A stretch of 35,308 nt of DNA from an uncultured Lachnospiraceae bacterium (GCA_910585295.1 CAJUDE010000005.1:1-35308), one strand, 5' to 3'; counted from the stretch's first letter, positions 8,814 to 17,845 are shown. Numbers and translations are program-made. Notes: generated by a model not told the origin, from the letters alone.

Positions 8814-9953
8814 TTATATCTCAATGGGAAGGTCAATGTCCTCCATTGCATCCACAATCTTTATCTTCCCTTTTAAAAATACACGGGAACCTGTGTCTAA
8901 CTTCGCCACTTCCATGTCCCCCATTGCCGCTAACTGCTCTTCCTTATACTCTCCTTTGCCCAGATGGTAAGCCCTTAAGGCCTCAAAGTCAAACGCCACT
9001 TCATAGCCCTCATCTATTATGCCGTCCATATATAGCTGCATAAAATAGCCTTGGATGGCAGTAATAAGGACACCTTTATTGTCGTAATTATTTGTAAACT
9101 TACCCAAATAACTGTCCTGCGCCGTCTTTGTTATGTCGTCTGCAATTAGGTCCATGGCATCCACAATCTTAATTTTCTTATAGCTGTCCCCTTTCCCTTC
9201 CGATGTCGTGACAAAGCTGTTCACTGCCCTCACTGTTTTTACTTTCTCGCCATCATAAAAGATAATGAACTCCCCTTTTCTTACTGGCGTGTCAATATCC
9301 TCCAGCCTTGTGCAATCCTCTAACTCCGGCATAGGGGCATATGTGGCCGATATCTGTAATGGTGTCCCTGCAACCAGCCCTGCAATCCTACTGCAATACT
9401 GTTCACAGCTATACTCTGTCTTAATCCTCTGGATCCCCCCATCTTTCTGTGTAACGTCCTCTACATATACATTCCTATCAATCGTATAATTGATTACCCC
9501 CTCATGGTCAGCAGGCGTATGTGGCAGCACTGCCTTGACCCGCTTTTTTTTCTCCCGCATGGACTTAACCCATGCCGCAACCTCCTGCGCCTTCCCATCC
9601 GTAGAAACTGTAGGGATGGCCAGGTAATCAAACTTTATTGTCTCCCATGCCTTCATTGCGGTTATGTATGCCCCATCCAAGCCTTCCCCCTCGCCGCTGA
9701 CCCCCATTCCATAAACCAGGACTTTCATAGGCGTATTTTGGTAACCTAACAATGCCAATTTAATTTGCTCCTTTGTGGCATCTGCCATTTCTATAGGGAT
9801 ATCCCCTGGGCTTATGACGGTTATGGGGTTCACCAGGGGCGCAACAAACGTATCTTTCACCCCTAAAAGCACAATCCCCCTGGAACCCCTGCGGACTGCG
9901 CTTTTCCCCCTGTCAATGAACGATATATTGATTTCTGGTGCTTTAATTTCCAT
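8814..9953 (-). CDS. Contractile tail sheath protein (XkdK-like)
   Basis: 379 residues. The ATG at 9953 is chosen because AAGGAGGG lies 5 bases upstream; a longer frame to 10001 reads back into the preceding gene. The protein starts MEIKAPEINISFIDRGKSAV, has a GSRGIVLLGVKDTF segment and the glycine-rich middle of XkdK/FI-type sheaths, then the conserved C-terminal region KFTNNYDNKGVLITAIQGYF and IEI end. The sheath contracts to drive the tube through the envelope. The gene overlaps the upstream one by 11 bp. Confidence 0.95.
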   Translation of the reverse strand: MEIKAPEINISFIDRGKSAVRRGSRGIVLLGVKDTFVAPLVNPITVISPGDIPIEMADATKEQIKLALLGYQNTPMKVLVYGMGVSGEGEGLDGAYITAMKAWETIKFDYLAIPTVSTDGKAQEVAAWVKSMREKKKRVKAVLPHTPADHEGVINYTIDRNVYVEDVTQKDGGIQRIKTEYSCEQYCSRIAGLVAGTPLQISATYAPMPELEDCTRLEDIDTPVRKGEFIIFYDGEKVKTVRAVNSFVTTSEGKGDSYKKIKIVDAMDLIADDITKTAQDSYLGKFTNNYDNKGVLITAIQGYFMQLYMDGIIDEGYEVAFDFEALRAYHLGKGEYKEEQLAAMGDMEVAKLDTGSRVFLKGKIKIVDAMEDIDLPIEI

Positions 9954-10401
9954 ATTTTCCCTCCTTGGCCTCCATGAGACAGAAATCCATTTCCTTTGCA
10001 ATATCCCCTTCTTGTCCCAAAGTTACATTCTCATAAAATTCAAAATTTACAGAAACTTGGAGTATATTTTCCATCTGCCCTATAAAGTCATAGGTCACCT
10101 CGCCCACAGTCAATTTCCTACCTTGCACGGCAAAGACCATCCCAAAGGCTTCTTTTACTGTGTCTACAAACTGTAGTTGCGCAAACTCTTCTGGCGTCTC
10201 CTGGAAAAATATTATTTTTATCGTGAATCCAGACTTTGCAAAATTTCTGGTTTTCCGGCTGAATGGTTTTGGGACGACTTCAACAAATAAAGAGGGCGTG
10301 CTGTAGCCCTCCGTAACTTCCTTTCCATATACTTTTAACCCTGTGGCCTCTTTCAACAACCCATTTGCAGCCGTTTTAATTGCAGCCTGTGACAGCATCA
10401 C
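9943..10401 (-). CDS. Tail terminator/completion protein (XkdJ position, DUF6838-like)
   Basis: About 152 residues; the start is a GTG at 10401 or the ATG directly after it at 10398, which overlaps the stop of the gp10-like gene. The sequence contains TEGYSTPSLFVEVVPK and FTIKIIFFQETPEEF, features I associate with the DUF6838 proteins found at the XkdJ position, just before the sheath gene. Tail terminators cap the tube and sheath at the head-proximal end. Function is inferred from position and size. Confidence 0.72.
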   Translation of the reverse strand: MMLSQAAIKTAANGLLKEATGLKVYGKEVTEGYSTPSLFVEVVPKPFSRKTRNFAKSGFTIKIIFFQETPEEFAQLQFVDTVKEAFGMVFAVQGRKLTVGEVTYDFIGQMENILQVSVNFEFYENVTLGQEGDIAKEMDFCLMEAKEGKYGN

Positions 10402-10823
10402 AATCCATGCCCCCTTAATATTTGGTCACATAAAGCCTCAAACCGTTCTGGCACAATATCCTCGTATTCGTTCCTTGTCTTCTCCATCATGTGCTTGCCA
10501 GGGACAAATCCAGCAAACTCACCATGGCTTATAAGTTCATGGCCGTCTTCCACTAAATGAAAATGTGGCGCACTATTATATACAAGCACTAAGCTTGCCA
10601 TCCCCATTCTATATGCCTTCATACCGAACTTTTTTCTTAATTTTGTCGAATCATCCCCTTTGTGGTTATTTCCATCTGGTGTCCTTTCTATGGCAGACCT
10701 TTTAAAACTTCTCGCAATATTGATTAGCCCATTTTCCATTGTTCTTGGGTATCTTTTCATTGCCTCTCCCAGATCCCTCTCCAGTTCCTCCATCCCCTCC
10801 ATGCTAAAATTAAAACTTGCCAT
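10398..10823 (-). CDS. HK97 gp10-like head-tail protein (XkdI-like)
   Basis: 141 residues of the HK97 gp10/XkdI type. The N-terminus (FSMEGMEELERDLGEAMKRY) and the RSFKRSAIERTP motif around residues 48-60 are typical, as is the later PHFHLVEDGHE region around residues 85-95 and GKHMMEKTR. These minor proteins join head to tail or terminate the tail. The gene lies 10 bp after the head-closure gene and overlaps the following gene by a few bases. Confidence 0.9.
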   Translation of the reverse strand: MASFNFSMEGMEELERDLGEAMKRYPRTMENGLINIARSFKRSAIERTPDGNNHKGDDSTKLRKKFGMKAYRMGMASLVLVYNSAPHFHLVEDGHELISHGEFAGFVPGKHMMEKTRNEYEDIVPERFEALCDQILRGHGL

Positions 10824-10833
10824 TTCACCACCT

Positions 10834-11178
10834 CTATCTTACCTCTGCCTTCTGCTTTTCCGCTATTTTTTCTACACATAATATTTCCAGCATCTCATTC
10901 TTTTCCCGGATATTACGAATTGACTTGATGAAAAACATCCTCCCTTTAAACTGTATAAGCATGTCTGGCGTTATGCCTTTCTGATACCTTACCGTGATAA
11001 CATAAGTCAATTCCGGCCTTTCCTTATTTGCCTCTAGGTACTCTTTTCCGCTTTTTGGCTCCACGCTCCCCCAAACTGTGCGGAAAGGCTTTAGCTTCTG
11101 TTGCAATTGCCCTAACCCATTCTCCTCTTCCACATGCCTGCAGAATGTGACTCTTTTGTTTGTCCTCCCAATATCCAT
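10834..11178 (-). CDS. Phage head closure protein (XkdH / SPP1 gp16-like)
   Basis: 114 residues beginning MDIGRTNKRVTFCRHVEEEN. The pattern of an N-terminal RVTF strand, a central VWGSVEPKSGKEYLEANK block and a C-terminal FIKSIRNIREKNEMLEILCV strand is that of the phage head-tail joining/closure family. It sits between the connector and gp10-like genes as expected, where it would seal the portal vertex after packaging. Confidence 0.92.
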   Translation of the reverse strand: MDIGRTNKRVTFCRHVEEENGLGQLQQKLKPFRTVWGSVEPKSGKEYLEANKERPELTYVITVRYQKGITPDMLIQFKGRMFFIKSIRNIREKNEMLEILCVEKIAEKQKAEVR

Positions 11179-11190
11179 ACTCCCTCCCTT

Positions 11191-11499
11191 TTATAGCTGT
11201 AATTGTAACATTAAAGATTTTGTGCTGAAAGTGAATTCATCTGGCACTGCCCCACCTGACATTTTATTTCCTGGGGCTGCTGACCTATTTTCATACCAAT
11301 AGGCGATAAGCAATTTCAGATACACTTTTTCCAGTGCATATTCCATACGGTTCCCTGCGCTATCCTCTAGTGGGTATTCCTTTCCAGTGGCGTTCTTTAG
11401 GTATGATTCCGCCGCGGCAATTAGGGATTCAATCAACGGGTCGTCTTCCTCCAAATCCACCCTAAGGTAATTCTTGACTTCCTCCAATGCAAGTATCAT
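11191..11499 (-). CDS. Head-tail connector protein (gp6-like)
   Basis: 102 residues of the gp6-like connector family (Phage_connect_1). The signature is at the N-terminus: LEEVKNYLRVDLEEDDPLIE followed by LIAAAESYLKNATG, the helical region that packs on the portal. A second helix with YLKLLIAYWYENRSA follows. It lies directly after the capsid gene, as in HK97-type head modules, and would form the ring below the portal. Confidence 0.94.
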   Translation of the reverse strand: MILALEEVKNYLRVDLEEDDPLIESLIAAAESYLKNATGKEYPLEDSAGNRMEYALEKVYLKLLIAYWYENRSAAPGNKMSGGAVPDEFTFSTKSLMLQLQL

Positions 11500-11514
11500 G
11501 ATGCCCCTTTCTGC

Positions 11515-12894
11515 TTAGCCCCAACTGGCTCCCTCTGTAACCGATCCCTGTTGTTCCAAGAACTCCGCAACCACTTTTGGTTTTGGGTCTGCCGCTGTCT
11601 TCGTCATTGCATACCCTTTTTCCTTTGCCAGCAACAGTATGTTTTCCCGGCTTAACCTATTCAGCTCCGCTTCATTGTATATCCCGTCCCCATTCCTGTC
11701 GTCCCTCACTCCATCGTTATCACTGTCCCCCGTCGCAAGCCCAACATCCACAAGCCCCATGATGATTGCCTCCTCGTCTACCCCCTTAATGTCCAAACGT
11801 TCCCTTACTTTTATTTTGGTCTGGTCATGTTCCCACGCCCCTGCCGCAATACTTGATATGTCAATCGTGAGTGTTTCCCTGTCAAAAATCGTGATCGCCT
11901 CTTTCAGATCCCCACAAATAACTGGCGCTTTGCCATCAATATTTTTTAAGGTTTTATTAGACACCACCACAACTGGGTATTCCCCAAAAAGCAAACGCTT
12001 GGTTGCCTGCGTGGGGTCTTTCTGCATGATATAGTCTCCCCGCTCATCCTTTAACTTGTCTAAGAAGTTAAACCCGCTTTGGTTCGTTACCACAGCAGCC
12101 CCAAGCGCAATGCCTGGGTCAAGCATGACATTGAAAATGTCCTTAAGGTCATCAAAGCACTGGATTGGCACCTCTATGCCAGCACAGATTTCCTTAATTT
12201 TTTTGACAATCATGAAATTCCTTGTCGCTTTCGCCTTCTTTGAAATCCATTTTTTCAGGTAGCCGATAATGTTCTCCGCACTGTCCGCAAGCAACTCCTG
12301 CGTTACTTTTAAAATCCCGCCTTTTTTCTTCACCTTGTATTCAATAAGGTCAAACTGTGGGGTATTGGACTCTGGAAATTCCTCCCCCTCGTCCACATTG
12401 TCAAAAGGTGTCTGGTCTGCCTCCCGCTCAATTACCCTGTTCCCAGTGTTTGTTTTCACATATTCTATGTTCACCAGGTTTTCTAACGCATCTTCGCTAC
12501 GGCGCAATTCCTTAACCGCTGTCTTTATGTCCTTCGGGACAGTTAAGCCCCCATCCTCGTCACTGCCCTCTGACATGGAATTTAAGATTTCTGCATCTTC
12601 CCGCGAAACTTGCTGTTGCCTCTTCGCCGCCTTAATTGCGTTCACAAACGCTGTGGCCTGCTTTTCCTTACTGGTTGCCCCTACGGCATCCCCTTTGCCC
12701 TCTTCCGCATTTCTTTTCACCTGCTGCATGTCCCTGTCTTCCAGATCTGCAAGGAGATTGAACTGCTCCTGCAACTCCCGCAATTCCCCTTTTGCCGCCT
12801 TGGCATCCTCCAGCCTTTTCTCCTCCACCAGTTTCCTCACTTCTGCCTTTTTCCCGTTAATTTTGTTTAGAAGCTCCCTCAGTTCTTTGCCCAT
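11515..12894 (-). CDS. HK97-fold major capsid protein with C-terminal EF-hand-like extension
   Basis: 459 residues. Residues 1-110 form a charged, coiled-coil delta/scaffold domain (MGKELRELLNKINGKKAEVR onward) that the neighbouring ClpP-like protease would remove. Residues about 113-387 are the HK97 fold, with EDGGLTVPKDI at its start, the FDLIEYKVKKKGGILKVTQE segment and a C-terminal DISSIAAGAWEHDQTKIKVR block. Unusually, residues 388-459 add two Asp-rich loops (DSDNDGVRDD and DRNGDGIYNEAE) and a helical tail with SRENILLLAKEKGYAM. The second loop fits a 12-residue EF-hand (D399, N401, D403, G404, N407, E410). Confidence 0.95.
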   Translation of the reverse strand: MGKELRELLNKINGKKAEVRKLVEEKRLEDAKAAKGELRELQEQFNLLADLEDRDMQQVKRNAEEGKGDAVGATSKEKQATAFVNAIKAAKRQQQVSREDAEILNSMSEGSDEDGGLTVPKDIKTAVKELRRSEDALENLVNIEYVKTNTGNRVIEREADQTPFDNVDEGEEFPESNTPQFDLIEYKVKKKGGILKVTQELLADSAENIIGYLKKWISKKAKATRNFMIVKKIKEICAGIEVPIQCFDDLKDIFNVMLDPGIALGAAVVTNQSGFNFLDKLKDERGDYIMQKDPTQATKRLLFGEYPVVVVSNKTLKNIDGKAPVICGDLKEAITIFDRETLTIDISSIAAGAWEHDQTKIKVRERLDIKGVDEEAIIMGLVDVGLATGDSDNDGVRDDRNGDGIYNEAELNRLSRENILLLAKEKGYAMTKTAADPKPKVVAEFLEQQGSVTEGASWG

Positions 12895-12915
12895 GTTTCA
12901 ACCTCCATTTTTTGC

Positions 12916-13773
12916 CTAAACACAATAATCAAGATCTTCCAATATTTCCCCTGCCTGCCTTAAATAATCCTTCATCTGCGCTTTCTGCTCCTCCTTTGTT
13001 TCCTCCCTTATCCGGCCTAACACTTTGTCCGCGACAAGGTTTGCTAATTTTTCTGTGTCAACTACCCCACCACATAGCTGTAGTTTTTCCTTGAAATTTT
13101 CTGGCAAATGTATGTATTTCCCGAAATACTCACTGGCTGCCGCTACGGCGGTGTTCCCTTCACTCACCTCAATGTCAAAATATTCTTGCCATTCCTCCCC
13201 ATTCTTCCATGTTTCTGCATTGATCAGGGCATTTACCATATCTTCTGTAACCCCAGCCTTTGCATGGCGCATATAAGTGTCCAAAATGACCTTTTGGCAG
13301 CCATCTAAAATATCTGCCTCCTTCCTCATTTCATCTGCATTCCCCCACGCAATGCTGGACGGCTTATGAACCATCATCTGCGCATTGCGTGGGATGACAA
13401 TCCTGTCCCCTGCCATGGCAATCACCGATGCAATGCTTGCTGCAAGCCCTTCCACATACACTATAATTTCCGCACCATGCCTTAACAGGAGGTTGTAGAT
13501 GGCAATGCCACCAAACACATTCCCACCCCCACTATTGATATGAACATTGATTCTTTGCACACCCTCTAGCTGGCTCAAGAATTCCTGCACATCGCTTGGA
13601 GCCTTATCTTCTGGGTAATACCTTTGCCATTCCCCCAGGCTTTCACTATTAATATCCCCAAAGAAGCAAAGGTCGGCTTCCTGCCCTGCCTGGTTTCGGA
13701 TCTCAATGCTCCCAACCTTCTGGTACTGATGGTTCAATCCACGTTTTTTCAGTTCCAGTATTGCCACTGTCAT
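12916..13773 (-). CDS. ClpP-like head maturation protease
   Basis: 285 residues with the ClpP/S14 fold used by many HK97-type heads. The substrate-groove motif INVHINSGGGNVFGGIAIYN (around residues 75-94) is followed by the catalytic Ser113 in YVEGLAASIAS and catalytic His136 in AQMMVHKPSS. The C-terminal ~80 residues are charged and helical and may act in scaffolding. It would cleave the capsid delta domain during maturation. The start ATG overlaps the portal stop as ATGA, so the two are coupled. Confidence 0.95.
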   Translation of the reverse strand: MTVAILELKKRGLNHQYQKVGSIEIRNQAGQEADLCFFGDINSESLGEWQRYYPEDKAPSDVQEFLSQLEGVQRINVHINSGGGNVFGGIAIYNLLLRHGAEIIVYVEGLAASIASVIAMAGDRIVIPRNAQMMVHKPSSIAWGNADEMRKEADILDGCQKVILDTYMRHAKAGVTEDMVNALINAETWKNGEEWQEYFDIEVSEGNTAVAAASEYFGKYIHLPENFKEKLQLCGGVVDTEKLANLVADKVLGRIREETKEEQKAQMKDYLRQAGEILEDLDYCV

Positions 13774-15026
13774 ATCCCTTCTTTCTTTTTGTAATTGTCA
13801 CCTAACTGTGTCAGCTTGATATAATTCCCATTGCACATCAGGTCATCCCCTCCTGGCTTGCCTGGCGCATCCAGCAATGCTCTTGCCTCATTTGGCGTTC
13901 GGATCCCATTCTGCACATACTTGCTCAATATCTCTGCCTGACTCTTTGTGTCTGTCCTTAGGATAACATTCTCATTGAATTTGTAATGCAGCCCCGCCTC
14001 TTCCTCCGCCGGGTCCAGTAGCTTATAATTAATCTCTTCCTCATATTGCTTGAGTATATACAGCTCAGTGTCCACATAGAAAGAAAGCTGCTGCATTTCC
14101 GAGTTGCTATAGCTGCTTTTCTCATAATCATTAATCTGGTTCGGCTTTATCCCAAATGCGCCAGCAATCTGCAATGCTGTATACTTTGCCAATTCATAAT
14201 ACTGGCTGTCTGCCATGCTGATGCTTAACGGCTCTATGCGCATCCCAATCGGGACAGGTATGAACTTCCCAGCATTATTTGCGCCTGTCGCATATTCCTC
14301 AAACCTCTTAACCAAGGCCTTCTCTTTCTTCTTGTCAAGATCCCCCGTGTATTGTAGGGCAGCCCTTGCCGTCAACCCACTTTCATATAAGTTATTTTTA
14401 AAATTCTGAGCTGCTATTGCCCCATCAATGCTGTTCTTTAAGATTTCCCTCACGCTTGCGCCTGTTATCCCATCAAATGTGGTTGATGTCTTAAAATGCA
14501 GCACTTCCTGGTTTTTGAAGAAGTAGCTTTCCCCACTGTATTTATCCGAATACCAATAATAAATGCCCCCTCCCCTTCCAAATATGCCCTTGTCGTCAAT
14601 AATGACCGTCACATCATTGCTTGGCATAACCCACAGCCCTTTCACTGAGAACTCCCCTCCATACTTCTTCTTGCCAAATTCGCCCTGCACCCACACATAG
14701 GCGTTCCCGAAGTGGTTACGGTTATTTTCCACAGTTGTCCAAAAGGTTGTTGGGGTCATCAGAGGATTTGGCCTGCGCTTTAACAGATAATAGGCAGCAT
14801 TGCCTTCGGCCTCTTCCCTCCCCTTCCCATAAAACTTTATTGGCATTTTCCCTACCGTTTCTGAAAGCATTTTTAAGCATGTGAAATATGTGATCTCTTG
14901 TATCGGCCTGTTAAAAGGGGCAGATATGCCCAACCATTCCAATAATTTTTCGTCATCCAGCCCTACCGCTTTATGGTTTTCCCGCCGCCCTGCCACCCTG
15001 TCCCTTAGAACCTCAAAAACATTCAT
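13770..15026 (-). CDS. HK97-family portal protein
   Basis: 418 residues from the ATG at 15026, selected because AAAGGAAGG lies 8-9 bases upstream; in-frame ATGs at 15050 and 15068 overlap the terminase end and lack such a site. HK97 portal signatures include CLKMLSETVGKMPIKFYG, YLLKRRPNPLMTPTTFWTTV with the following NNRNHFGNAYVW, and GITGASVREILKNSIDGAIA. The late IAGAFGIKPNQINDYEKSSY with the following SNSEMQQL is the clip/crown region. It forms the dodecameric DNA channel and docks terminase. Confidence 0.95.
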   Translation of the reverse strand: MNVFEVLRDRVAGRRENHKAVGLDDEKLLEWLGISAPFNRPIQEITYFTCLKMLSETVGKMPIKFYGKGREEAEGNAAYYLLKRRPNPLMTPTTFWTTVENNRNHFGNAYVWVQGEFGKKKYGGEFSVKGLWVMPSNDVTVIIDDKGIFGRGGGIYYWYSDKYSGESYFFKNQEVLHFKTSTTFDGITGASVREILKNSIDGAIAAQNFKNNLYESGLTARAALQYTGDLDKKKEKALVKRFEEYATGANNAGKFIPVPIGMRIEPLSISMADSQYYELAKYTALQIAGAFGIKPNQINDYEKSSYSNSEMQQLSFYVDTELYILKQYEEEINYKLLDPAEEEAGLHYKFNENVILRTDTKSQAEILSKYVQNGIRTPNEARALLDAPGKPGGDDLMCNGNYIKLTQLGDNYKKKEGI

Positions 15027-15042
15027 GCCCACTACCTTCCTT

Positions 15043-16782
15043 TCATTCATATAAACCCAGGAACGCATCTACACTATCATTAATATCAATGGCATCCAAA
15101 TCCATCCCCATGGCCACTTTGTGGCTGCAAATTGAAGCGTCACATGGGTCAATGCGGTTCTTTTGCAGCATTTTATCTATCTTTATCTCCCCAAAGCTGT
15201 TAGGTTCGGATAGAATTGCATCATTCATTGACCTGGTTAACAACACATTACTTTTGTTATACTCTATGTTATGCGCCTTCACTTCCAACTGAAAGTCCAC
15301 AGTGGCATCATTCAGGCTCCTTGCGCTTTGTGCCACCTCAATTAAGTCACATCCAAATTCTTCCAAGTCTTGTAAAAAGACACTTGAATTATGCGGGTCA
15401 TAGGCAATAGCTGACACATCCAGATTATACCTGTCCACAACCTCATGCAGGTTCCTTAAAATTGCCTTATAATCTGTCTTTATCCCACCTGCCGCTGTTG
15501 TTACTGTCAATAGCCCCTGTTTTTCCCATATTACATATGGTGCATTGTCCTCCATCTCCATATGTTCCTGCATTCGGTTTTTCGGTATGAAGCTGTGGCT
15601 ATGTAGGAAATACCTACGGTCGCCCGTTTTTTCATCTTCATATGGGAATTCCATGGTATAGCTTGTCAAGTCGCCACCACTTGACAAATCTAACCCTATG
15701 ACCACTTTCCTCCCCATAAAATCTTCCAGCCCCCTTTCTGAGCCGCACTTCTCCCATTCTGCTAAATCTATAAATTTTATCTCCCCACTTGTCACCCATA
15801 TGTTGAGCGATTTCGTTAAGAAATCCAGCAATTCTTTCCCACCCATGCTTTTTGCCTTCTTGGCATCCTCCAGCATGATTGCCATTAATTCCTGGTCTTT
15901 CCCCGTCAACGGGCAGCACTTGACCCAATTCCTTGGATCCCATTTTTCATCCCCTCCATCCATTTGGGCAATGTAAATAAACTGCCTGTCGTTCTCATCT
16001 ATCCCCCTTAATACCCTCCTGCAGTACTGGTACAGTTCATAACATGCCCCATTCAGGTTGAACCCTGCCGTTGTGATGACAGATACCAATGATTGCTTTA
16101 AATGCCTTGTGCCGCCTTTCAACAGCTTATACATTTGGTTATCCTTATGCGCGTGGTATTCATCCACAATCCCTAAATATGGGCGGAAGCCATCTATTGA
16201 CTTTGTGTCACGGCCTAATGCCCGAATGACTGTGTTTGTGACTTTCCCAATTATTTCACTTTTATAGTCTTTTATTTCAAACAGTTCTTGTAGGTCTTCA
16301 TCTGCATTAATAAATTTTGAAATCTCTTTCAACACAATCCGTGCCTGGTCTGATTTTGTCGCCGTGCAATATATTTGCCCATGATTGTAATTGTCAAAAT
16401 TACTGCATTTTATGCCTAAAATGGCATTTAAGACACTCTTCCCCTGCTGCCTCCCCAACTGCACATAGCTGTCTGTAAACCTCCGTTTCCCAGTGTTTTT
16501 ATGCACCCATCCAAAAAGGGACCCCAAGATGAACTCCTGGAACCCCGCGCAAGTGAAGGCTTCTTTCCCCTCACCCTCCGCAATTGTTAATTTATTGGCC
16601 AACTCTATGACATCCCCTGCTTTTTCTGGGCAAAATTTATACGGGAACGCCTGGCCAGCCTTTTTGGAACGTTTTAGGTCATCCAAATGCCGTTTGAATG
16701 CCAGCCTTGCATCCTCCCCAAACTCCCTATTATTTTTCAGGTTTTCTTTTGCAAATTCTGTTACTCGGTCTTCCATTTCCAT
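15043..16782 (-). CDS. terL: Terminase large subunit (TerL, Terminase_1 type)
   Basis: 579 residues. ATPase domain: Walker A-like QLGRQQGKS at about residues 108-116, Walker B YLGIVDE at 202-208, and a coupling motif ITTAGFNLNG near 236-245. Nuclease domain: first acidic cluster in VIGLDLSSGGD (Asp365), a second in IAYDPHNSSVF, and a last region near DIND at the C-terminus. It translocates DNA into the head and cuts concatemers. The ATG lies 2 bp after the TerS stop, without a clear own ribosome binding site, suggesting coupling. Confidence 0.95.
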   Translation of the reverse strand: MEMEDRVTEFAKENLKNNREFGEDARLAFKRHLDDLKRSKKAGQAFPYKFCPEKAGDVIELANKLTIAEGEGKEAFTCAGFQEFILGSLFGWVHKNTGKRRFTDSYVQLGRQQGKSVLNAILGIKCSNFDNYNHGQIYCTATKSDQARIVLKEISKFINADEDLQELFEIKDYKSEIIGKVTNTVIRALGRDTKSIDGFRPYLGIVDEYHAHKDNQMYKLLKGGTRHLKQSLVSVITTAGFNLNGACYELYQYCRRVLRGIDENDRQFIYIAQMDGGDEKWDPRNWVKCCPLTGKDQELMAIMLEDAKKAKSMGGKELLDFLTKSLNIWVTSGEIKFIDLAEWEKCGSERGLEDFMGRKVVIGLDLSSGGDLTSYTMEFPYEDEKTGDRRYFLHSHSFIPKNRMQEHMEMEDNAPYVIWEKQGLLTVTTAAGGIKTDYKAILRNLHEVVDRYNLDVSAIAYDPHNSSVFLQDLEEFGCDLIEVAQSARSLNDATVDFQLEVKAHNIEYNKSNVLLTRSMNDAILSEPNSFGEIKIDKMLQKNRIDPCDASICSHKVAMGMDLDAIDINDSVDAFLGLYE

Positions 16783-16783
16783 G

Positions 16784-17284
16784 CTATGCGTGTTTCAAGA
16801 ATTTATTTTCTTTCGGCATTTGCTCTTTCTGTGGCGCCACCAGCTTACAGCGGCTCGCAATCGTAAGCCCAAGTTCCCTTGCATCGGCATTGCATTGGCG
16901 TTCCAGCCTTGCTTGTATCTTCTGTAGGTAATTGTACTTGCCAACCTGCCCCGCCAACTGCTCTTCCTTGCTTAGATGACTTTTTTTGTCTGGGCTAAAC
17001 TTTATTTTCGTAAGTTGCTTTGTTACCTTCTCATATTCCGTTTGGCACCTGACATACCGCGCCAGAACATCACAATCCAGGTTTGACATGACCCCAATGC
17101 CAATCAACTGCCCTGCAAGCCCATTAAACTTTTCTTTTTCCTTTTTCAACAGCCAGGCAGGCGGCTCTATCTTGTCGCAAGGCGCAACCACCTCCGTTGT
17201 TTTCCGTGCTTCACGCTCTGCCTTTGTCAGATGTTTCCTCCCTTTTGCTTCAATCAGCGCAATTGGTTCCCTTGGCCTTGCCAT
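16784..17284 (-). CDS. terS: Terminase small subunit (P27 family)
   Basis: 166 residues. The ATG at 17284 has GGGGTGAGGG upstream; a longer frame to 17365 runs through a C-rich non-coding stretch. The protein starts MARPREPIALIEAKGRKHLT, the Gly-Arg-Lys-His pattern of P27-type small terminases, followed by EPPAWLLKKEKEKFNGLAGQ and the LDCDVLARYV segment. It recognises the packaging site and recruits TerL. The neighbouring HNH gene is a usual partner of P27-type terminases in cos phages. Confidence 0.9.
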   Translation of the reverse strand: MARPREPIALIEAKGRKHLTKAEREARKTTEVVAPCDKIEPPAWLLKKEKEKFNGLAGQLIGIGVMSNLDCDVLARYVRCQTEYEKVTKQLTKIKFSPDKKSHLSKEEQLAGQVGKYNYLQKIQARLERQCNADARELGLTIASRCKLVAPQKEQMPKENKFLKHA

Positions 17285-17377
17285 AACCCTCACCCCTTTC
17301 AAAAAAATTTCATTTAGGGAGTTTTTGCAGAGATTAGGGGGGGCTGCGGTCAATAAAAACACCAAAAAAACTTTAAT
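17285..17377. other. Non-coding gap between hnh and terS, candidate cos region
   Basis: 93 bp without a gene, inside an otherwise compact operon. It holds a run of seven G (17337-17343 on the plus strand) followed by CTGCGGTC, flanked by A/T tracts. In HNH-type cos phages the cohesive end site is usually close to the hnh and terS genes. The choice of this gap and of the GC-rich island is inference. Confidence 0.3.
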
Positions 17378-17824
17378 TTACCCCCCTGCCACTATCTTTT
17401 GATATCCCTTAACTGCTTCCCTTAATGCCTGCTGCATCTCCGCCTTCTTATCTGGCTTACCATATGCCTGCCGGATCACTCCCTCATGTGTCGCCTCGCT
17501 TACACTTATCAAATTGCTAAGCTTGCTACGCTTTCCATAGTCTTCTCTCAATTCTACAATATGATGTACCATTGTAGCCGGCACTACTCTGCGTTCTGTC
17601 ATAAAGAGATAAACATCTATCCCAGTGTCCCTTGCCAATGCGGCTTGCCTTGCCGCCTTCCACTCAGCAGAATTATAAAAAGCCTTCGCCTTTCTATCCC
17701 TATGTGTCCTGTCATACGCTGCGTTGCGTTCTGCCCTTGTCCTCGCATGTGCCATGCAATACGTCTCTGATATGCTTATAAGCCTGTTGCACCCACACCG
17801 CGCACAATACTTCTTATATCCCAT
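17378..17824 (-). CDS. HNH endonuclease of the packaging module
   Basis: 148 residues. An N-terminal zinc-binding pair (CARCGC, Cys7 and Cys10, with Cys23) precedes the phage HNH signature: AFYNSAEWKAARQAALARD, then TMVHHIVELRED with His87/His88, Asn104 in LSNLISVSEA and His113 in ATHEG. HNH proteins next to terminase genes aid specific cos cleavage by TerL. It is the first gene of the late operon, and a promoter-like pair and a strong hairpin lie upstream. Confidence 0.93.
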   Translation of the reverse strand: MGYKKYCARCGCNRLISISETYCMAHARTRAERNAAYDRTHRDRKAKAFYNSAEWKAARQAALARDTGIDVYLFMTERRVVPATMVHHIVELREDYGKRSKLSNLISVSEATHEGVIRQAYGKPDKKAEMQQALREAVKGYQKIVAGG

Positions 17825-17845
17825 GCTTCCACCCCTTTTTACAAG

